The notes below the pieces were generated by a model that did not search any database, was not told the origin of the DNA, and worked only from the letters and a program-made list of their open reading frames with translations. A program made the position numbers and the translations under genes. From positions 36,616,068 to 36,680,067 of the forward strand of contig CM059566.1 of NCBI GenBank assembly GCA_030386875.1: a stretch of 64,000 nt of DNA, written 5' to 3'. Source of the stretch: Morinoia aosen (Eukaryota; Arthropoda; Malacostraca; Amphipoda; Talitridae). Below are positions 23,203 to 33,802 of the stretch, one piece after another. Positions within the stretch are counted from its first letter, which is position 1. The number at the start of each line of letters is the position of its first letter.

Positions 23203-25207
23203 CTACACGTTGACTGACCAGAGTTGGGATAGGTCTCGCCTCGTCTGGTTTCCTTCTTCCCTCGCGCCACGTTCGCACCTCGATATCAGGTGGTGGTTTC
23301 GAGGGAAGGCCGGGAGGAGGAGGATACTTCTTCAGCAACTCATCACTCAGCCCCTTGGGTACATGTCTAACACGGTCAAATGAATATTTTCTCTGGGATG
23401 TACTGTGTTCGCCCGACTGGTCGCGAGCTACTTTTGAGTGAGGTGTGCTGGTAGGCGACGCTCCACTCTGGAGGCGCTTGCGTGGAATTCCCATGGCTTG
23501 AAGTTTTTCTGGCACCTTAGGCGGTGGCATTTTTGGTGGTGGTAATTTAGCAGTGGTAGATTTGGCTGAGGCAGTTGCGCTAGGACCTGCAGTAACGTTC
23601 GGTGGTTTACCTTGGCCAGACGGAATCTGGCCAGTCCCACCCTCCGGAAGCGTCGCGGTGGCACTGTCGGGAGGAACATCCTTATTCAGAACTGGGCCTT
23701 CCACTACAGGAACTGCCCTAGGTGGAGAGCCGGTTTCGGTACGGCCTCGGGACGTCACCAGCACCTCACCCTCGGCATGACCCTCGTCGTCTGTGTTCAC
23801 CTGTCGTCTATGGCCTTTATCAAGCTCCCTCATGGTCTGTTGCACAACCATTCCTCTTGGGGGCGCAGCCTCAACAGGACCTGACGGGTCACCTCGACCA
23901 GCGCTACTGCTGCCCATGGGCCTGGCAATATCTGCAAACGTGACCCCCTCACGGACATATCGGGCTGCCACGCGCCTTCTAGCATCTCCAAAAGATAGTT
24001 TTTCCTTGCATTGTAGAGCCACAACTTCTTGTTCCTGCTTATAGGTTGGGCAATTGAACGATGAGGCTGGGTGGGGACCTCCACAGTTCGAGCATCTGGC
24101 TGGGAGAGAACAGGGCAGCTCATGCACTTCTCCAGCACACTGGTAGCAAACACCCACGGCCGCCCTGCACGACCCAGCGCCATGTCCAAAACGTTGGCAT
24201 TTGTAGCATCTTCTGGGTCTGGGCACGTAATCCCGTACGGAGCACTTGGTCCACCCAATGGAGACTTCAGTTGGGAGCTGACAGGCATCAAAAGTCAAAA
24301 TATAGACAGGTTGATTCATCAGAACTCCGTTAATTCTTTTCTTCGTCTGATACACATCCGTTACCTTGTGCCGCTTCAAGCCTTCGAGTATTTGATCGGG
24401 AGTGAAGTTTGGAGCATTCCTGTAGTGAATAGTTCCCTTAGTTTGATTGAGGGTTTTGTGAGGCTCCACAACCACTTCGTTCATGTCCAGGGTCCTCAAA
24501 TTAACAATAGCCTGGCTCTGCATTCGATTCGCCACCTCTACAATCACACCTCCGGAACGAGTCTCATTAATATTCTTGGGCCGGCCCCCAATAGTTCGCA
24601 AAATCTCATCGTTTGCTCGGATGACGTTGATAGTGGCCAGATTTGTATTAGATGGAGATGATATGCAGAAGAACTTTTTGTAGTCAGTCTCCTGCCACTG
24701 TTGAAGGGGAGGGTATGTAGGGGCGTCACTACCGGTTCGGACCCTCCTATTTCTCCTCCATCGCCCTCTAGATGAGGCAGGCTGGAAAGGTTCAAGCGTC
24801 TGAATCTGAGTTAGGTTTCGATTTCTGTTGTCTTCATGAGCCCGATGGCTGTCCCCACCATCATCAGGGGGGGCGGTCGATGACAGCGTGGGCGCATCTT
24901 CTGAGGCCATAGATTGTAGTACTTGTTTGGGTTCTGTTTGGTTCACACCGGACCCAGCTCCACTCTCAGCCATAAGCTGTGATGGTGCCTGTCTCGCAGG
25001 TAGAACGGCGGAATGATCAGTGGAAATATCCATGGGAGGCTCCTCTGATGGAAGCAGAGGAGGGGCCAGGTCGTCACCAGAAAGTCGAGAAGAGGGTTCA
25101 TTGGTGGAAGCAAGCGGTGGTTTAGGATTCTCTTTCAGTGAGGGTTGCCCCTCACCTATCCAGGCCCGCTCAAGCCGGAAAAGAACCCCTCGGGCGATCA
25201 GCAGCAT
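23168..25207 (-). CDS. LINE ORF1: gag-like RNA-binding protein
   Basis: About 679 residues from the ATG at 25207; an in-frame TAA lies just upstream, and a GTG six codons earlier is the only other start. The N-terminal half is Ser/Pro-rich and probably disordered. A folded region follows at roughly residues 175-330. Then come three zinc knuckles, CYKCQRFGHGAGSC (C-x2-C-x4-H-x4-C), CYQCAGEVHELPC and CSNCGGPHPASSFNC, at about 334-386. A basic/Pro-rich C-terminal tail follows. This is the standard layout of ORF1 in I- and Jockey-type LINEs, where it coats the RNA in a ribonucleoprotein. Its stop (TAA, 23168-23170) lies inside the ORF2 frame, giving a 35-nt overlap. Confidence 0.92.
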   Translation of the reverse strand: MLLIARGVLFRLERAWIGEGQPSLKENPKPPLASTNEPSSRLSGDDLAPPLLPSEEPPMDISTDHSAVLPARQAPSQLMAESGAGSGVNQTEPKQVLQSMASEDAPTLSSTAPPDDGGDSHRAHEDNRNRNLTQIQTLEPFQPASSRGRWRRNRRVRTGSDAPTYPPLQQWQETDYKKFFCISSPSNTNLATINVIRANDEILRTIGGRPKNINETRSGGVIVEVANRMQSQAIVNLRTLDMNEVVVEPHKTLNQTKGTIHYRNAPNFTPDQILEGLKRHKVTDVYQTKKRINGVLMNQPVYILTFDACQLPTEVSIGWTKCSVRDYVPRPRRCYKCQRFGHGAGSCRAAVGVCYQCAGEVHELPCSLPARCSNCGGPHPASSFNCPTYKQEQEVVALQCKEKLSFGDARRRVAARYVREGVTFADIARPMGSSSAGRGDPSGPVEAAPPRGMVVQQTMRELDKGHRRQVNTDDEGHAEGEVLVTSRGRTETGSPPRAVPVVEGPVLNKDVPPDSATATLPEGGTGQIPSGQGKPPNVTAGPSATASAKSTTAKLPPPKMPPPKVPEKLQAMGIPRKRLQSGASPTSTPHSKVARDQSGEHSTSQRKYSFDRVRHVPKGLSDELLKKYPPPPGLPSKPPPDIEVRTWREGRRKPDEARPIPTLVSQRVASTESSAPPQK

Positions 25208-25524
25208 TCTGATGCATCTCTGCACTTAAGGCGGGCACACGCTGACCACTAGGAAGTAAATACCTCCTCCCACCGTCGACCCCGGCCCGTGGCAGTCTCC
25301 AAGTACGCCCGAGATAACAGAGACTTTATAACCCGTAACTGCCGGGGCCCGGTTTATATTTACATGGGAAACCTCACCCATGGTCCCCCTTTTGTCAGGC
25401 TGCTCCAGTTGAGCCAGCCTACCATGGTTGAACCTACCAGAACCGGGGCCCCGGCAGTATAGCCTCAACCTTCATGGCAGCACGCAAGCCCTCCCACCAC
25501 GACAAGGTAAGGACATGGGGAGGG
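25208..25524 (-). promoter_or_regulatory. LINE 5' UTR with strong GC-rich hairpin
   Basis: The region between the 5' target duplication and ORF1. ACTGCCGGGGCCCGGTT (25338-25354) is the near-perfect inverse of 25441-25458, enclosing about 86 nt that contains a smaller ATGGG/CCCAT stem. Full-length LINEs of this type carry an internal promoter here; none can be marked exactly. The element starts with C-rich sequence at 25524. Confidence 0.65.
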
Positions 25525-25536
25525 GAACTGATCTGA
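25525..25536. repeat. Target-site duplication of the LINE (5' side)
   Basis: GAACTGATCTGA, identical to 19003-19014. Confidence 0.9.
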
Positions 25537-27136
25537 AATATGCACAGCATCTAGTTAGACTATCGATTAAGTCCACAGAGATCGCGGCACTCGACTGTGC
25601 AGAACGATGCAAACCTCGCTATTTTACACAACTTCCTAAAAAAATAAGCACGAAGAGACGCACAATCTTGAGTTGAGCCCCACACAACACTAGGTGTCAG
25701 CCAAAACAAAATTGTTATTACTGTCTCGACGTGGTATGAAGGAGCAGGCTACAGTGGCGAAAGTATTCATAGGGAAACATAATGGGGCATCTGCTGCGAA
25801 TACTAATTTGATAGAAGAACAAAACACGGAACAAGCAAGAAAGGAAGAAATTTTTCATGAGCCTTAGGATAGTGAAAATTAACTCGCAAATGCAGGAAAA
25901 ATAACCAACCAATTCACATGAATGTTATTATTTTGTAACAAAACTAAAAAACATAGTTCGCAGCATCTTACCCAGCTGAGAAACTAAGCACAAAAAGCCC
26001 CAAAAATGAGCTCCACGGCACGTGCTGGTCACGTACTCATAGCTGCATGAAAGAGAAGACTTGGAGCTAAAAGAGCGGCTAATCGTCCGGAGAAGCACCA
26101 GGATGAGGGTGTACAAACAAACACACACACGAAGCCAGCGTCAACAAGGGCCTGACCTGGAAGCGGTCGCAGCCCAGCCTAAGGTCTTCCTACCCTCAAG
26201 AAGCCGAGGTTAATGCGAGCTCGTACTCCCCTCGCAGCTTCAACTATGAGCAACATGGTATTATGAAGCTGAAGCGCGCATTTTCCCTATTTATTAGGGT
26301 CAGATTTAACAACTTCCATAGTGACGACGAAGTTGGTTTCATAGCATCATAACGCATTCAGAAATCGTTCAAGTACCCATCACGAAAACGCGCGCACAGA
26401 CACGCCAAAATGTTGCGAAATTAACCTAAATCATACATTAGCCTTCTATATTTCACGTATACATTTTTTATCATTTTTTAGTTATACAAATAAACAGGAA
26501 AGCAAGTTTGCAGTCCAATGAGAAGTCGGTGGGAACTAGGAAGATGCATACTAACATCTTGGCTACGAACAAATGTGTCGATTATGAATCTCCTCACCGC
26601 ACCAGCGTCATCGAAATTCTTTGGCTAATATGGTAATTGAATACATTCTGTCGTTTATGTTAATGCATTAATACAACACGCCACGCCCTGTGCGGCTAGA
26701 TTAAATACTCATGGTATGAATTACTCCTACAGTTTTAGGACGTGAGCACACTGCAATATTTTCAAACTTCCAGAAAATTGTAACTTCATTTCGTAGGAAG
26801 ATACGTTAAGTTTTTATTTTTGGGCTAAAAATTTCCCCTACCACAGACACGAAACTCCAGGCTTCTGTGAACTGTTTAGGGGCACACAATTTTGAGAAAA
26901 AAAACTGAATGAACACATAGGAAAGGTGGGGTGTAATAGGGAATAATTGAAAAGATTTGCATCTATAAAAAGGTGAGCATAGGAAACAAGAGCACACGAA
27001 CAGCGTCACACAAATCCAGGTGCGTAATAAACATCCAACAAGGAACGTTACCTATTCTTGAATTCCTGCATATAGAAGGCGCCAGTTTTACGAATATACT
27101 TATTAACATGTATGACATGCAAAAATGTCAAAGATA
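25537..27136. other. Intron-like sequence, nothing recognised
   Basis: AT-rich apart from a short GC-rich run at 26150-26250. No repeat copy or credible exon. Confidence 0.35.
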
Positions 27137-27138
27137 TA

Positions 27139-27618
27139 CAATGGTACCTCGGGTTACGAATGCCTTTCTTTACGAATTTTTTGTGTTACGAAGTAATGCC
27201 GTCGTATTGGGCTAAGAATTTTTTTGGGGTTTAAATGTCCCTCACGGGCATCCGTTTTTTGTGGACAAGTCTTAACGCCGCGCTTCGTGATCGTGGTTTA
27301 CTAGGGAATAACTTAACGACAGCATCCCACAGAGGAGTCGCGTGGTTCATCCCACGCATTCCCCCCCCTAAACCACTTTATTACCCTCCTTCGCTCGTTC
27401 ATTCTCTCAGTAGCGGCCATCTAGATAGCATTACTTAACGAATTCGCGCACAATTTGATGTGTGAAGAAAAATTAATGGAAATAGGCTTTTATAGACAGG
27501 TGGAACGAATTATTTCGTTTTTATAACATTCGTATAGGAAAATCATTTGGTGACACGATTATTTGGGTTACGAGGTGCCATCCGGAACGAATCAAATTCG
27601 TAACCCGAGGTGCCACTG
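27139..27618. mobile_element. pogo/Tigger-like MITE with TA duplication
   Basis: About 480 bp, flanked by TA at 27137-27138 and 27619-27620. The left end CAATGGTACCTCGGGTTACG and the right end read in reverse, CAGTGGCACCTCGGGTTACG, are terminal inverted repeats of about 24 bp with two mismatches. A further GGGTTACGAGGTGCC just inside the right end duplicates part of the repeat. 'CAGTGGtACCTCGg' is typical of Tigger-type pogo elements. There is no transposase frame, so it is non-autonomous. Confidence 0.8.
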
Positions 27619-27664
27619 TATTAAATTTAAACTTTTTTCACAATATAGGTAACATAAATTAAAA

Positions 27665-28024
27665 ATTAGATCAGATGTTACTTTAAACCTCCCCAACCGC
27701 AACAGAGTCGTTCCAAAAAGAGGAAGAAAGAAAGCGTGATTTAGTACGGATTTCTGGGAACGGGGAATCTGTGCAGGAAGTATCTTTCCACACATTTCCC
27801 CAGCGCATAAAAACGGAAATTTTAGAAAAAAATACGAAATTGGATAAAAATTTACGACAAAAGTCAGAGGGACTGAAAAATAGGAAGGACAGAAGCGGAC
27901 GCAATAAAAAATCTTTCCTAATTTCAACAAAAGGAAACCTAACTTAACCTTCAGGTCAGCGCCTCACATTTTTTCCATTAAGAGTGCTGAATCCCACACA
28001 TATTATTAAATCTTAATGAAGGGA
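27665..28024 (-). mobile_element. SINE-A copy 6, diverged at head
   Basis: Tail side attagatcagatgttacttt; contains aaccgcaacagagtcgttcc. The head side is degraded (cacatattattaaatctt + aatgaaggg). It begins about 45 bp after the MITE. Confidence 0.75.
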
Positions 28025-28401
28025 ACAATTAGTAACAAAAACTGAAAACATCGTGAAGACCAAGAACAAATTCCGACATCGTCAGGTACCAACATACGAA
28101 AATTTAAAGACCAAATCGATTCGTAAAACAAACTGAACTAGTCAACCAAACGACGCAGGTTACAAGCAGTAAAGTAGCAGCGATTTCTGAGCAGCAGGCA
28201 GGTGCCAAGACACACTGGCGCCACAGCTGTCATGCACCTGCAACACACCGCACCCGTAACCGCTCAGCAAGCGCCCAGGAAGCTCAACTCACATGCCCCT
28301 ACACGCATTTCCCTTTAATAATAATAATACTTCCGAGGCATCGTTAAATACATCGCTTATTGATGCTACCGCATATGGTGAGTGCAGCAGCTGTTCCACT
28401 T
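28025..28401. other. Intron-like sequence with GC-rich patch
   Basis: 28150-28310 is GC-rich (ggcgccacagctgtcatgc) with a donor-like actcac at 28289, but no matching acceptor. Confidence 0.3.
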
Positions 28402-28745
28402 AGATAAGACGAATTAGTTTAACCCTCCTTAAACAACAACGAAAATGTTCCAAGAGAGGAAGGCAGTATTTAGTATGGAATTCAGAGAACAGGGAATCTA
28501 TGCTCAAGCTGTGTCCCCGCACAAGATTACATTCGCAAAGGAACAGCAAGTTGGGAAAGAAGTTTACGAAACAGGATGAAAATTTGAGAAGAAAGTAAAA
28601 GGTGCTTCAAAAGGAACAGCTGTGAACCTAAAAAATGGTTCTCCACTAAACACACAAGAAAAACTTACCCAGTTCAACAAAGAAAGAGACCTATCGTACA
28701 ATTAGCTTGACACCTCACATCTTACTCCGAGGACAGCAAATCCCC
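28402..28745 (-). mobile_element. SINE-A copy 7, head-truncated
   Basis: From gataagacgaattagttta to the degraded head gaggacagcaaatcccctta. Contains the ~25-nt 'gtgtccccgcacaagatt' insert. Confidence 0.75.
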
Positions 28746-28945
28746 TTAGTAATGGGAGAGAGGAAAAAAGCACTACGGAAATAAGGGAATGAGCAATCTA
28801 CGCAAAAGGTCAGTCTGCACACTTTGCGCATAGAAACAGCAAGATTGAAAGGAGTGTACGAAATAAGATAAAAATTGAAGAAGAAAGTAATTAAAGCTAA
28901 AAAAGTACAGAAAGTAATTAAGCTAAAAAAGTAGAGGAAGTAACC
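28746..28945 (-). mobile_element. SINE-A fragment 8a
   Basis: agagaggaaaaaagcactac, gggaatgagcaatctacgca and agcaagattgaaaggagtgt match the middle of SINE-A. Both ends are missing. It lies directly between copies 7 and 8b. Confidence 0.6.
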
Positions 28946-28947
28946 AA

Positions 28948-29310
28948 AAATTAGAATAAATGTAAGTTTAAGCCTCCCAAACCGCAACTAAGGCATTCCA
29001 AAGACAAGAAAAGGGAAGCACGATACAGAATGAACTTTAGAGAACGCGTAATCTATGCAAAAAATGCATAGAAACAGATAATTGAGAAAGAGGTTCATGA
29101 AACAAGATAAAAGTTGAAGAAGAACGTAGTAGGTGCTGAAAAACAGAGCAGCGAACCGAAAATAAACGGTCCTAAACAAAACAAAAACAAAAACATTATT
29201 TCAACACAAAAAAAAGGACTAACTAACTCTCAGCTCGGGCTCTAACACATTCCCCTTCTGTGAGAGCTAGTTCTTCTAAATACAAAAGTCGATTTCCTTC
29301 TCTGAGGAAC
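28948..29310 (-). mobile_element. SINE-A copy 8b, nearly complete
   Basis: Tail side aattagaataaatgtaagtt; contains accgcaactaaggcattcca and acagagcagcgaaccg. The head side is partly degraded (tctaaatacaaaagtcgatt). Confidence 0.8.
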
Positions 29311-29329
29311 ACATGTAATCTAGAGAGAG

Positions 29330-29412
29330 AAAAGTCAGTAATGAAAAAATCATTCTGTTTCAACGAAAGTTCACTTAACATTCTGCTCGGGATCGCATCC
29401 TAATCTTAAAGC
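29330..29412 (-). mobile_element. SINE-A fragment, head region
   Basis: aaagtcagtaatgaaaaaat, ttctgtttcaacgaaagttc and cattctgctcgggatcgcat match the head-proximal third of SINE-A. Confidence 0.45.
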
Positions 29413-30325
29413 TGCCTCAATTTCCTTACTTTTATTTCTTCAATTGTACGATTTTTGACAACGCTTTTGATCGCATTATAAAGTTAAAAAGCAAACGCAA
29501 AATTATTCTAATTATTATTAAATTATTTTACTTTAATTATTATTTAGATAAAACAAACATCGTGTTTGCGCTAAGACAACCATAGAATTATCATGTTTCG
29601 TAAAATTATCAAGCTCATTTAATTACTTTATCGAAGGAAAAAATAAAGATTCTCTTAAAAAGAAAACCCACAGTTGTCAGTACCTTATTCGAGCTATTAT
29701 CCTTAGCCAATCAAGGTCATTGCTAAAATGTGCTATGAAACATGCATAATGATACTATTGTAAATCATGTTGAAGGAATGAGAGAAACACCACACAGAAA
29801 ATTAGCAAGCTGCTCGTAATAGTGATTCACAGACATTCGAGTGACAGCATAGAGCACATCTTGGCTTCTCACTGCACATGACATTACAGGAAACCAAGGC
29901 AAGTGAATGTCGCATCATGAAAATAAATTTAGGAGGTTGAACTCCATGGATCGCCTGGCCAGGTACCACAGCGGAAACGAAATGCCTCTGCCTGGAACTA
30001 GATAATGGATCAGCAGAAAGAGGGGCGACCAGAGATCGAACGGGAAGGTCACGGAAGCGCCGTATATATAGAGGAGCTAATCTCAGTGCAGAAGCCCTCA
30101 ATGGAACTTACGAGGGAAAACCTCAAACTCCATTCATTGGATTAGGAGACCATGAGCCAAACTTGAGACGTGAGTCCCTCCATTCTGAAATTCTTGAGAA
30201 TGAACTCTCGAAGCTCGATAAGGAAACACCTGAAGAACCTGGCAAAGGTCCTATTTAAGAAGCGCAAGAGCTCTCTTAGAAAATTAGCCCATTCAACCTG
30301 TCAAAAGGGCTTGAGGACTCTCAAA
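29413..30325. other. Intron-like sequence with a TATA/Inr-like site
   Basis: Nothing coding is supported. A TATA-like site is listed separately. Confidence 0.35.
30063..30086 (+). promoter_or_regulatory. TATA-like box followed by arthropod-type initiator
   Basis: TATATATA at 30063 and TCAGT at 30082, within a GC-richer stretch. The spacing of about 21 nt is shorter than the usual ~30. The first ATG after it opens only 14 codons. Weak. Confidence 0.2.
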
Positions 30326-30691
30326 GATTAGATTATTAGATTATTAGTTAGTTTAAGCCTCCCTATCCTCAACGAATGAGATCCAAAGAGAGGAAGGAAG
30401 AAGGCACCATTTAGGAAGGAGTTTAGGGAATGCGGAATCCATGCAGAAAGGGCATAGAAACAGTAAGATGAGAAAGAAGTTCATGAAACAAGATCAAAGT
30501 TAAAGAATAAAGTAGTAGGTGCAGAAAAAACAGGACAGCAGTGAACCGAAAAAAAGATGGTCCGTAACAAAACAAAAATCTATGCTATTTTAACAAAAAG
30601 AAAGCCTACCTAACCTTTAGCACAGGCCCTCACATTGTCCCCCTGGGAGCGCTAATTCCCATAGATACAATAGTTGTATCCCCCTGAGGGG
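30326..30691 (-). mobile_element. SINE-A copy 9, complete short form
   Basis: Tail side attagattattagattatt; head gatacaatagttgtatcc + ccctgaggggg. TGAGGACTC occurs at 30312 and again directly after the head at about 30692, a likely target-site duplication interrupted by a small indel. Confidence 0.85.
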
Positions 30692-31070
30692 GTGAGGACT
30701 CAAAACAGAGAGCATTATTAGTAAAGGAAAATATTCTTTGCGCTGCATGTTTCGTAAATATATTATACGAAGAAGGATTGGTAAAATCCAGAAACGTACA
30801 ATTAATTCGCTCAACTTGTGTACGGTATCCATTTCTACCTTAACAAATAAGTTAAACCCTCAAAAGGCAATGAACCACGAAAAAAGCTGTCGTATTTTTC
30901 ATGAAAGAAATCCCTTTTCTTCAAGTACGCCTAACACAAACAGAGAGCGTTCACACGACTTATTTTAGCAGATCCGCTTAAATACACGAGGCGCTTATGA
31001 CATACACATATACGACGCTTTATTAATAAAACATAGCTGCAATATATCAGGTACCTGTGCTCAACACAGA
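30692..31070. other. Spacer, nothing recognised
   Basis: AT-rich sequence between SINE-A copies 9 and 10. Confidence 0.4.
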
Positions 31071-31439
31071 GATTAGATTAGATATTAGCTAATTTAATAT
31101 GTTTGCCGCAGAGAGACCCACCGGTGGTCACTGAGGGGATTTTCATAATGCTGCTGACCGACCAGCAGTCCCTAACTCAATTTTTATCAACATTTAATGA
31201 AAGGTCAATTAAGGCACAATGCAGTTATTGTCCGCTACTTTCAAAATTGCTTACTACAATTGACTATGAATTTGAAATGAATTTTGAATTTCAATTCAAC
31301 CCATCACGGTAACCATAATTTCAGGCTATGTTTTCATAGAGGAAAGAGAAGGGACTATTTTGAACGTACTCGGGACTTCGTATCTTCTCCTTGGGAGCGC
31401 TCATTCTCCTAGATACAATAGTTTTACTCCCTTGAAGGA
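31071..31439 (-). mobile_element. SINE-A copy 10, module-rich form
   Basis: Tail gattagattagatattagct and head agatacaatagttttactcc enclose mainly the internal module (gggattttcataatgctgct, aaaattgcttactacaattg). Most of the usual body is missing, so this copy shows module and ends almost alone. Confidence 0.75.
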
Positions 31440-31499
31440 ATTACGATTTGCACTTTTCCGCCTCTAGTTCAATACATTCGAAAAACTTAATCCGACTTC

Positions 31500-32070
31500 A
31501 GATTAAATAAGTCATTTTAAGCTCCCATAACTGCAACAAAGGAGTTTCGAAGAGAGGAAGGATGAAGACACCATTTAGTATGGAGTTAACACGTTTCCTG
31601 TGAAGGGCAGTCGCTGAAGGGGATTTTCATTATGCTGCTGACCTACCAACAATCACAAAATCAATTTTATAAAGACTCAATGAAGACTAAATGAAGGCAC
31701 GATATATTTGATGTTCGTTATTTTCAAAATTGACCTAAAAAAGCAACTCTAATATGAGTCGAATATTAAACTTAAGTTAAGGAAACGTGATGAGGGAACG
31801 CGGAATCCAAGCACTAAGTGTATTTTCGTACAAGATACCCTACGCATTCAAATAGTTAGTAAAAAAGGAAGGCTATGAACCACGACGATAAAAATTCAAG
31901 AAAGTTGAAGGCACTGAAGAACAAGACAACGGGGAACCGAAAAAAGATGGTCTTGGACAAGAAAACGTTTATTTAAAAAAAGACCTACCTAACTCTAAGT
32001 CCAGGACCTCACTTTTTTCCTTGGGAGCGCTAATTCCCATACAATACTGTCGTTGTATCCTTCTGAGGAA
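31500..32070 (-). mobile_element. SINE-A copy 11, long form with full module
   Basis: Body, module (about 31590-31790, ggggattttcattatgctgc) and head are all present. The module sits exactly between gtatggagttaa and gagggaacgcggaatcc, which are adjacent in short copies. Best reference for the long form. Confidence 0.85.
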
Positions 32071-33229
32071 CCCGACTCCAGTTCTTTCAGTACATTAACA
32101 AAAACATCAATAAAGCGACCTTGTAATACCTCTTATTACTTCGAAATACACGTAGCTGAAGTCCGAGGTCAATTTCATTTAGGTTCAAACGATGAGTTTT
32201 CTAAACATTGCAAGAGTACATGAAAGAAACGACCGTGGATGAAGGACATTCTAAAGTTTTTATGCAAAAACTAGATCTAAGCAACCAGCACACCCGTTAT
32301 ACATAGTTGAAACAAAATGTTAAAATGGAGAGCGGCTCAATGTTTTTCAAGTCAGGCTGGTATATAAGAGAGCATAATTTGACATGCTGGCGAGCACGAA
32401 GGGTTTTTCTGCGGCATTCTTGTACAATTGCGCAGGAACCTCGTGCCACCTACCCCCGTGCTGCTGTCATCCCGAGCGTTTTCTGGCTCGGTAAGAACAT
32501 AAATAGTCCGAGTGCAGAAAGGAACACCTGCAACTGACCCAGATATCAATTGAATCAACGTTGTATCCCGCGAACTCGTGCGCAGATGAAGCGCAGCCGC
32601 TTCACGCACGGGCCGAAAACTTGCGCCGCAAGTCTACCAAGCCTCGAGCCGTAGTAGATATGAATGCAACTTACATACGACTTCCTCTAAATTTATGACA
32701 TGTCCCAGACAGTGAAGGCAAAATTAAAAGGAACATCAGACAACTATTACTCATTTGCCATGGAACATTCCTAGCAAACAAGCAAGTTCGATAACCTTCA
32801 TGGGTTGGAAAATGTAACGAATAGCGCCTGCAAATGTAACATAGAACAGTGAAAAAAGTTCCATGTTTCAGTATAATGCGTAAGTTTCAAATAAGTTATC
32901 TAAAATATAATACTCATGTGTCTCGCAGGCAATCATAGCTACCACAGTTTATTGCTACTTTATGCTAAAACCCGCAAGACTTGGTGAGACCTACAGTAAA
33001 CATGTCACGCCTGTTACTCGACGACGCGTACGTTATACGTACCAAGAAATTTACTGGCAGCAGCGAAAGTTGCCAGTTTCGGTGGCTGAAAGTAACGACC
33101 GCGTGATCTAGTAATTTGAGACGAGCGCTACAATAGGAACTAGGGCCACAGAAACATATGAAGATGAAACGGCTTGAAATGTTTAGCAAGATTTACACGT
33201 TGCTTGCTATACAACCCATCGGTGAGTCG
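32071..33229. other. Intron-like sequence
   Basis: AT-rich, with a GC-richer part at 32390-32650 that has no usable splice pattern. Confidence 0.35.
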
Positions 33230-33802
33230 TTTGAAAAAGTTTTAACAATCTTTTAAAATTAATGGTATTTAATGGATCCAGTTAATGTATGGTATTTATA
33301 AATATTTTCAACAACTTTTGAATTAAAAATTGAGCTGAATACTGAACTTCAGTTTAATTCATTAATTTAATTCATGTTAAGTGAGATTGAATGCAGAAAG
33401 TAATTTAGCTACCAGTTACCAAAGATAGGATTCAAAGATAGTTCAAACCTCCCAGAACACACCAAAGGTGTTTTAAAAGATTAAAAAGGACATTTTATTT
33501 ATGGAATCGAGTATAGAGTTGAGTATTTAGCGAGGAATTAAAGCAAGGAGGAATTTACAAACAAGATGGACCCCACACCCTCTTCATAGAAACGCAAAAA
33601 TTGTGACGTTTGTGAAACATGGTAACAGTTGAAATATAAAAAGGTAAATTAACGTTAAAAGGACAATAGTGAACCGTAGAAAGAGGCTGCTAACATAATT
33701 TTTTTCTATTCCAACTAAAGAAAGGTCAACCTAACGTTCAGCTCGGGACTGCGCATCTTTTCCCTGGAAGCGCTTATTCCTATAAATACAATAGCTGTAT
33801 TT
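33230..33802 (-). mobile_element. SINE-A copy 12 plus adjoining module
   Basis: A module segment (33240-33375: ccagttaatgtatggtattt, aatactgaacttcagtttaa) lies on the tail side of a SINE-A body (33420-33802). The head is gatacaatag-like (ataaatacaatagctgtatt). The module is outside the body here, unlike copy 11. Confidence 0.7.

Larger units (their letters stand above)
19015..25524 (-). mobile_element. Full-length I-like non-LTR retrotransposon (LINE)
   Basis: The 6.5 kb element is bounded by perfect 12-bp direct repeats and has a 5' UTR, ORF1 (gag-like, three zinc knuckles), ORF2 (endonuclease, reverse transcriptase, RNase H, CCHC) and a 3' UTR ending in a (TAC)n tail directly against the target duplication. 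Both ORFs are uninterrupted, so the copy is recent and may be competent. The RNase H domain and terminal CCHC point to the I/R1/LOA-type group rather than Jockey; the exact clade cannot be set by eye. It sits in an intron-like region in the same orientation as the host gene. Confidence 0.93.

Noticed and set aside
19426..25225. Many plus-strand frames opposite the LINE
   Set aside because: Shadows of ORF1 and ORF2 on the other strand, without motifs of their own.
28289..28300. Donor-like actcac after a GC-rich run, and similar sites at 16168, 30109 and 32671
   Set aside because: No acceptor and open frame could be paired with them.
28988..29179. Similar minus-strand frames (FFRFTAVLFFSTYYFLLQL-type) at 28988, 44079 and 54009
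   Set aside because: They lie inside SINE-A copies and resemble each other only because the repeat is the same. Other copies break the frame.
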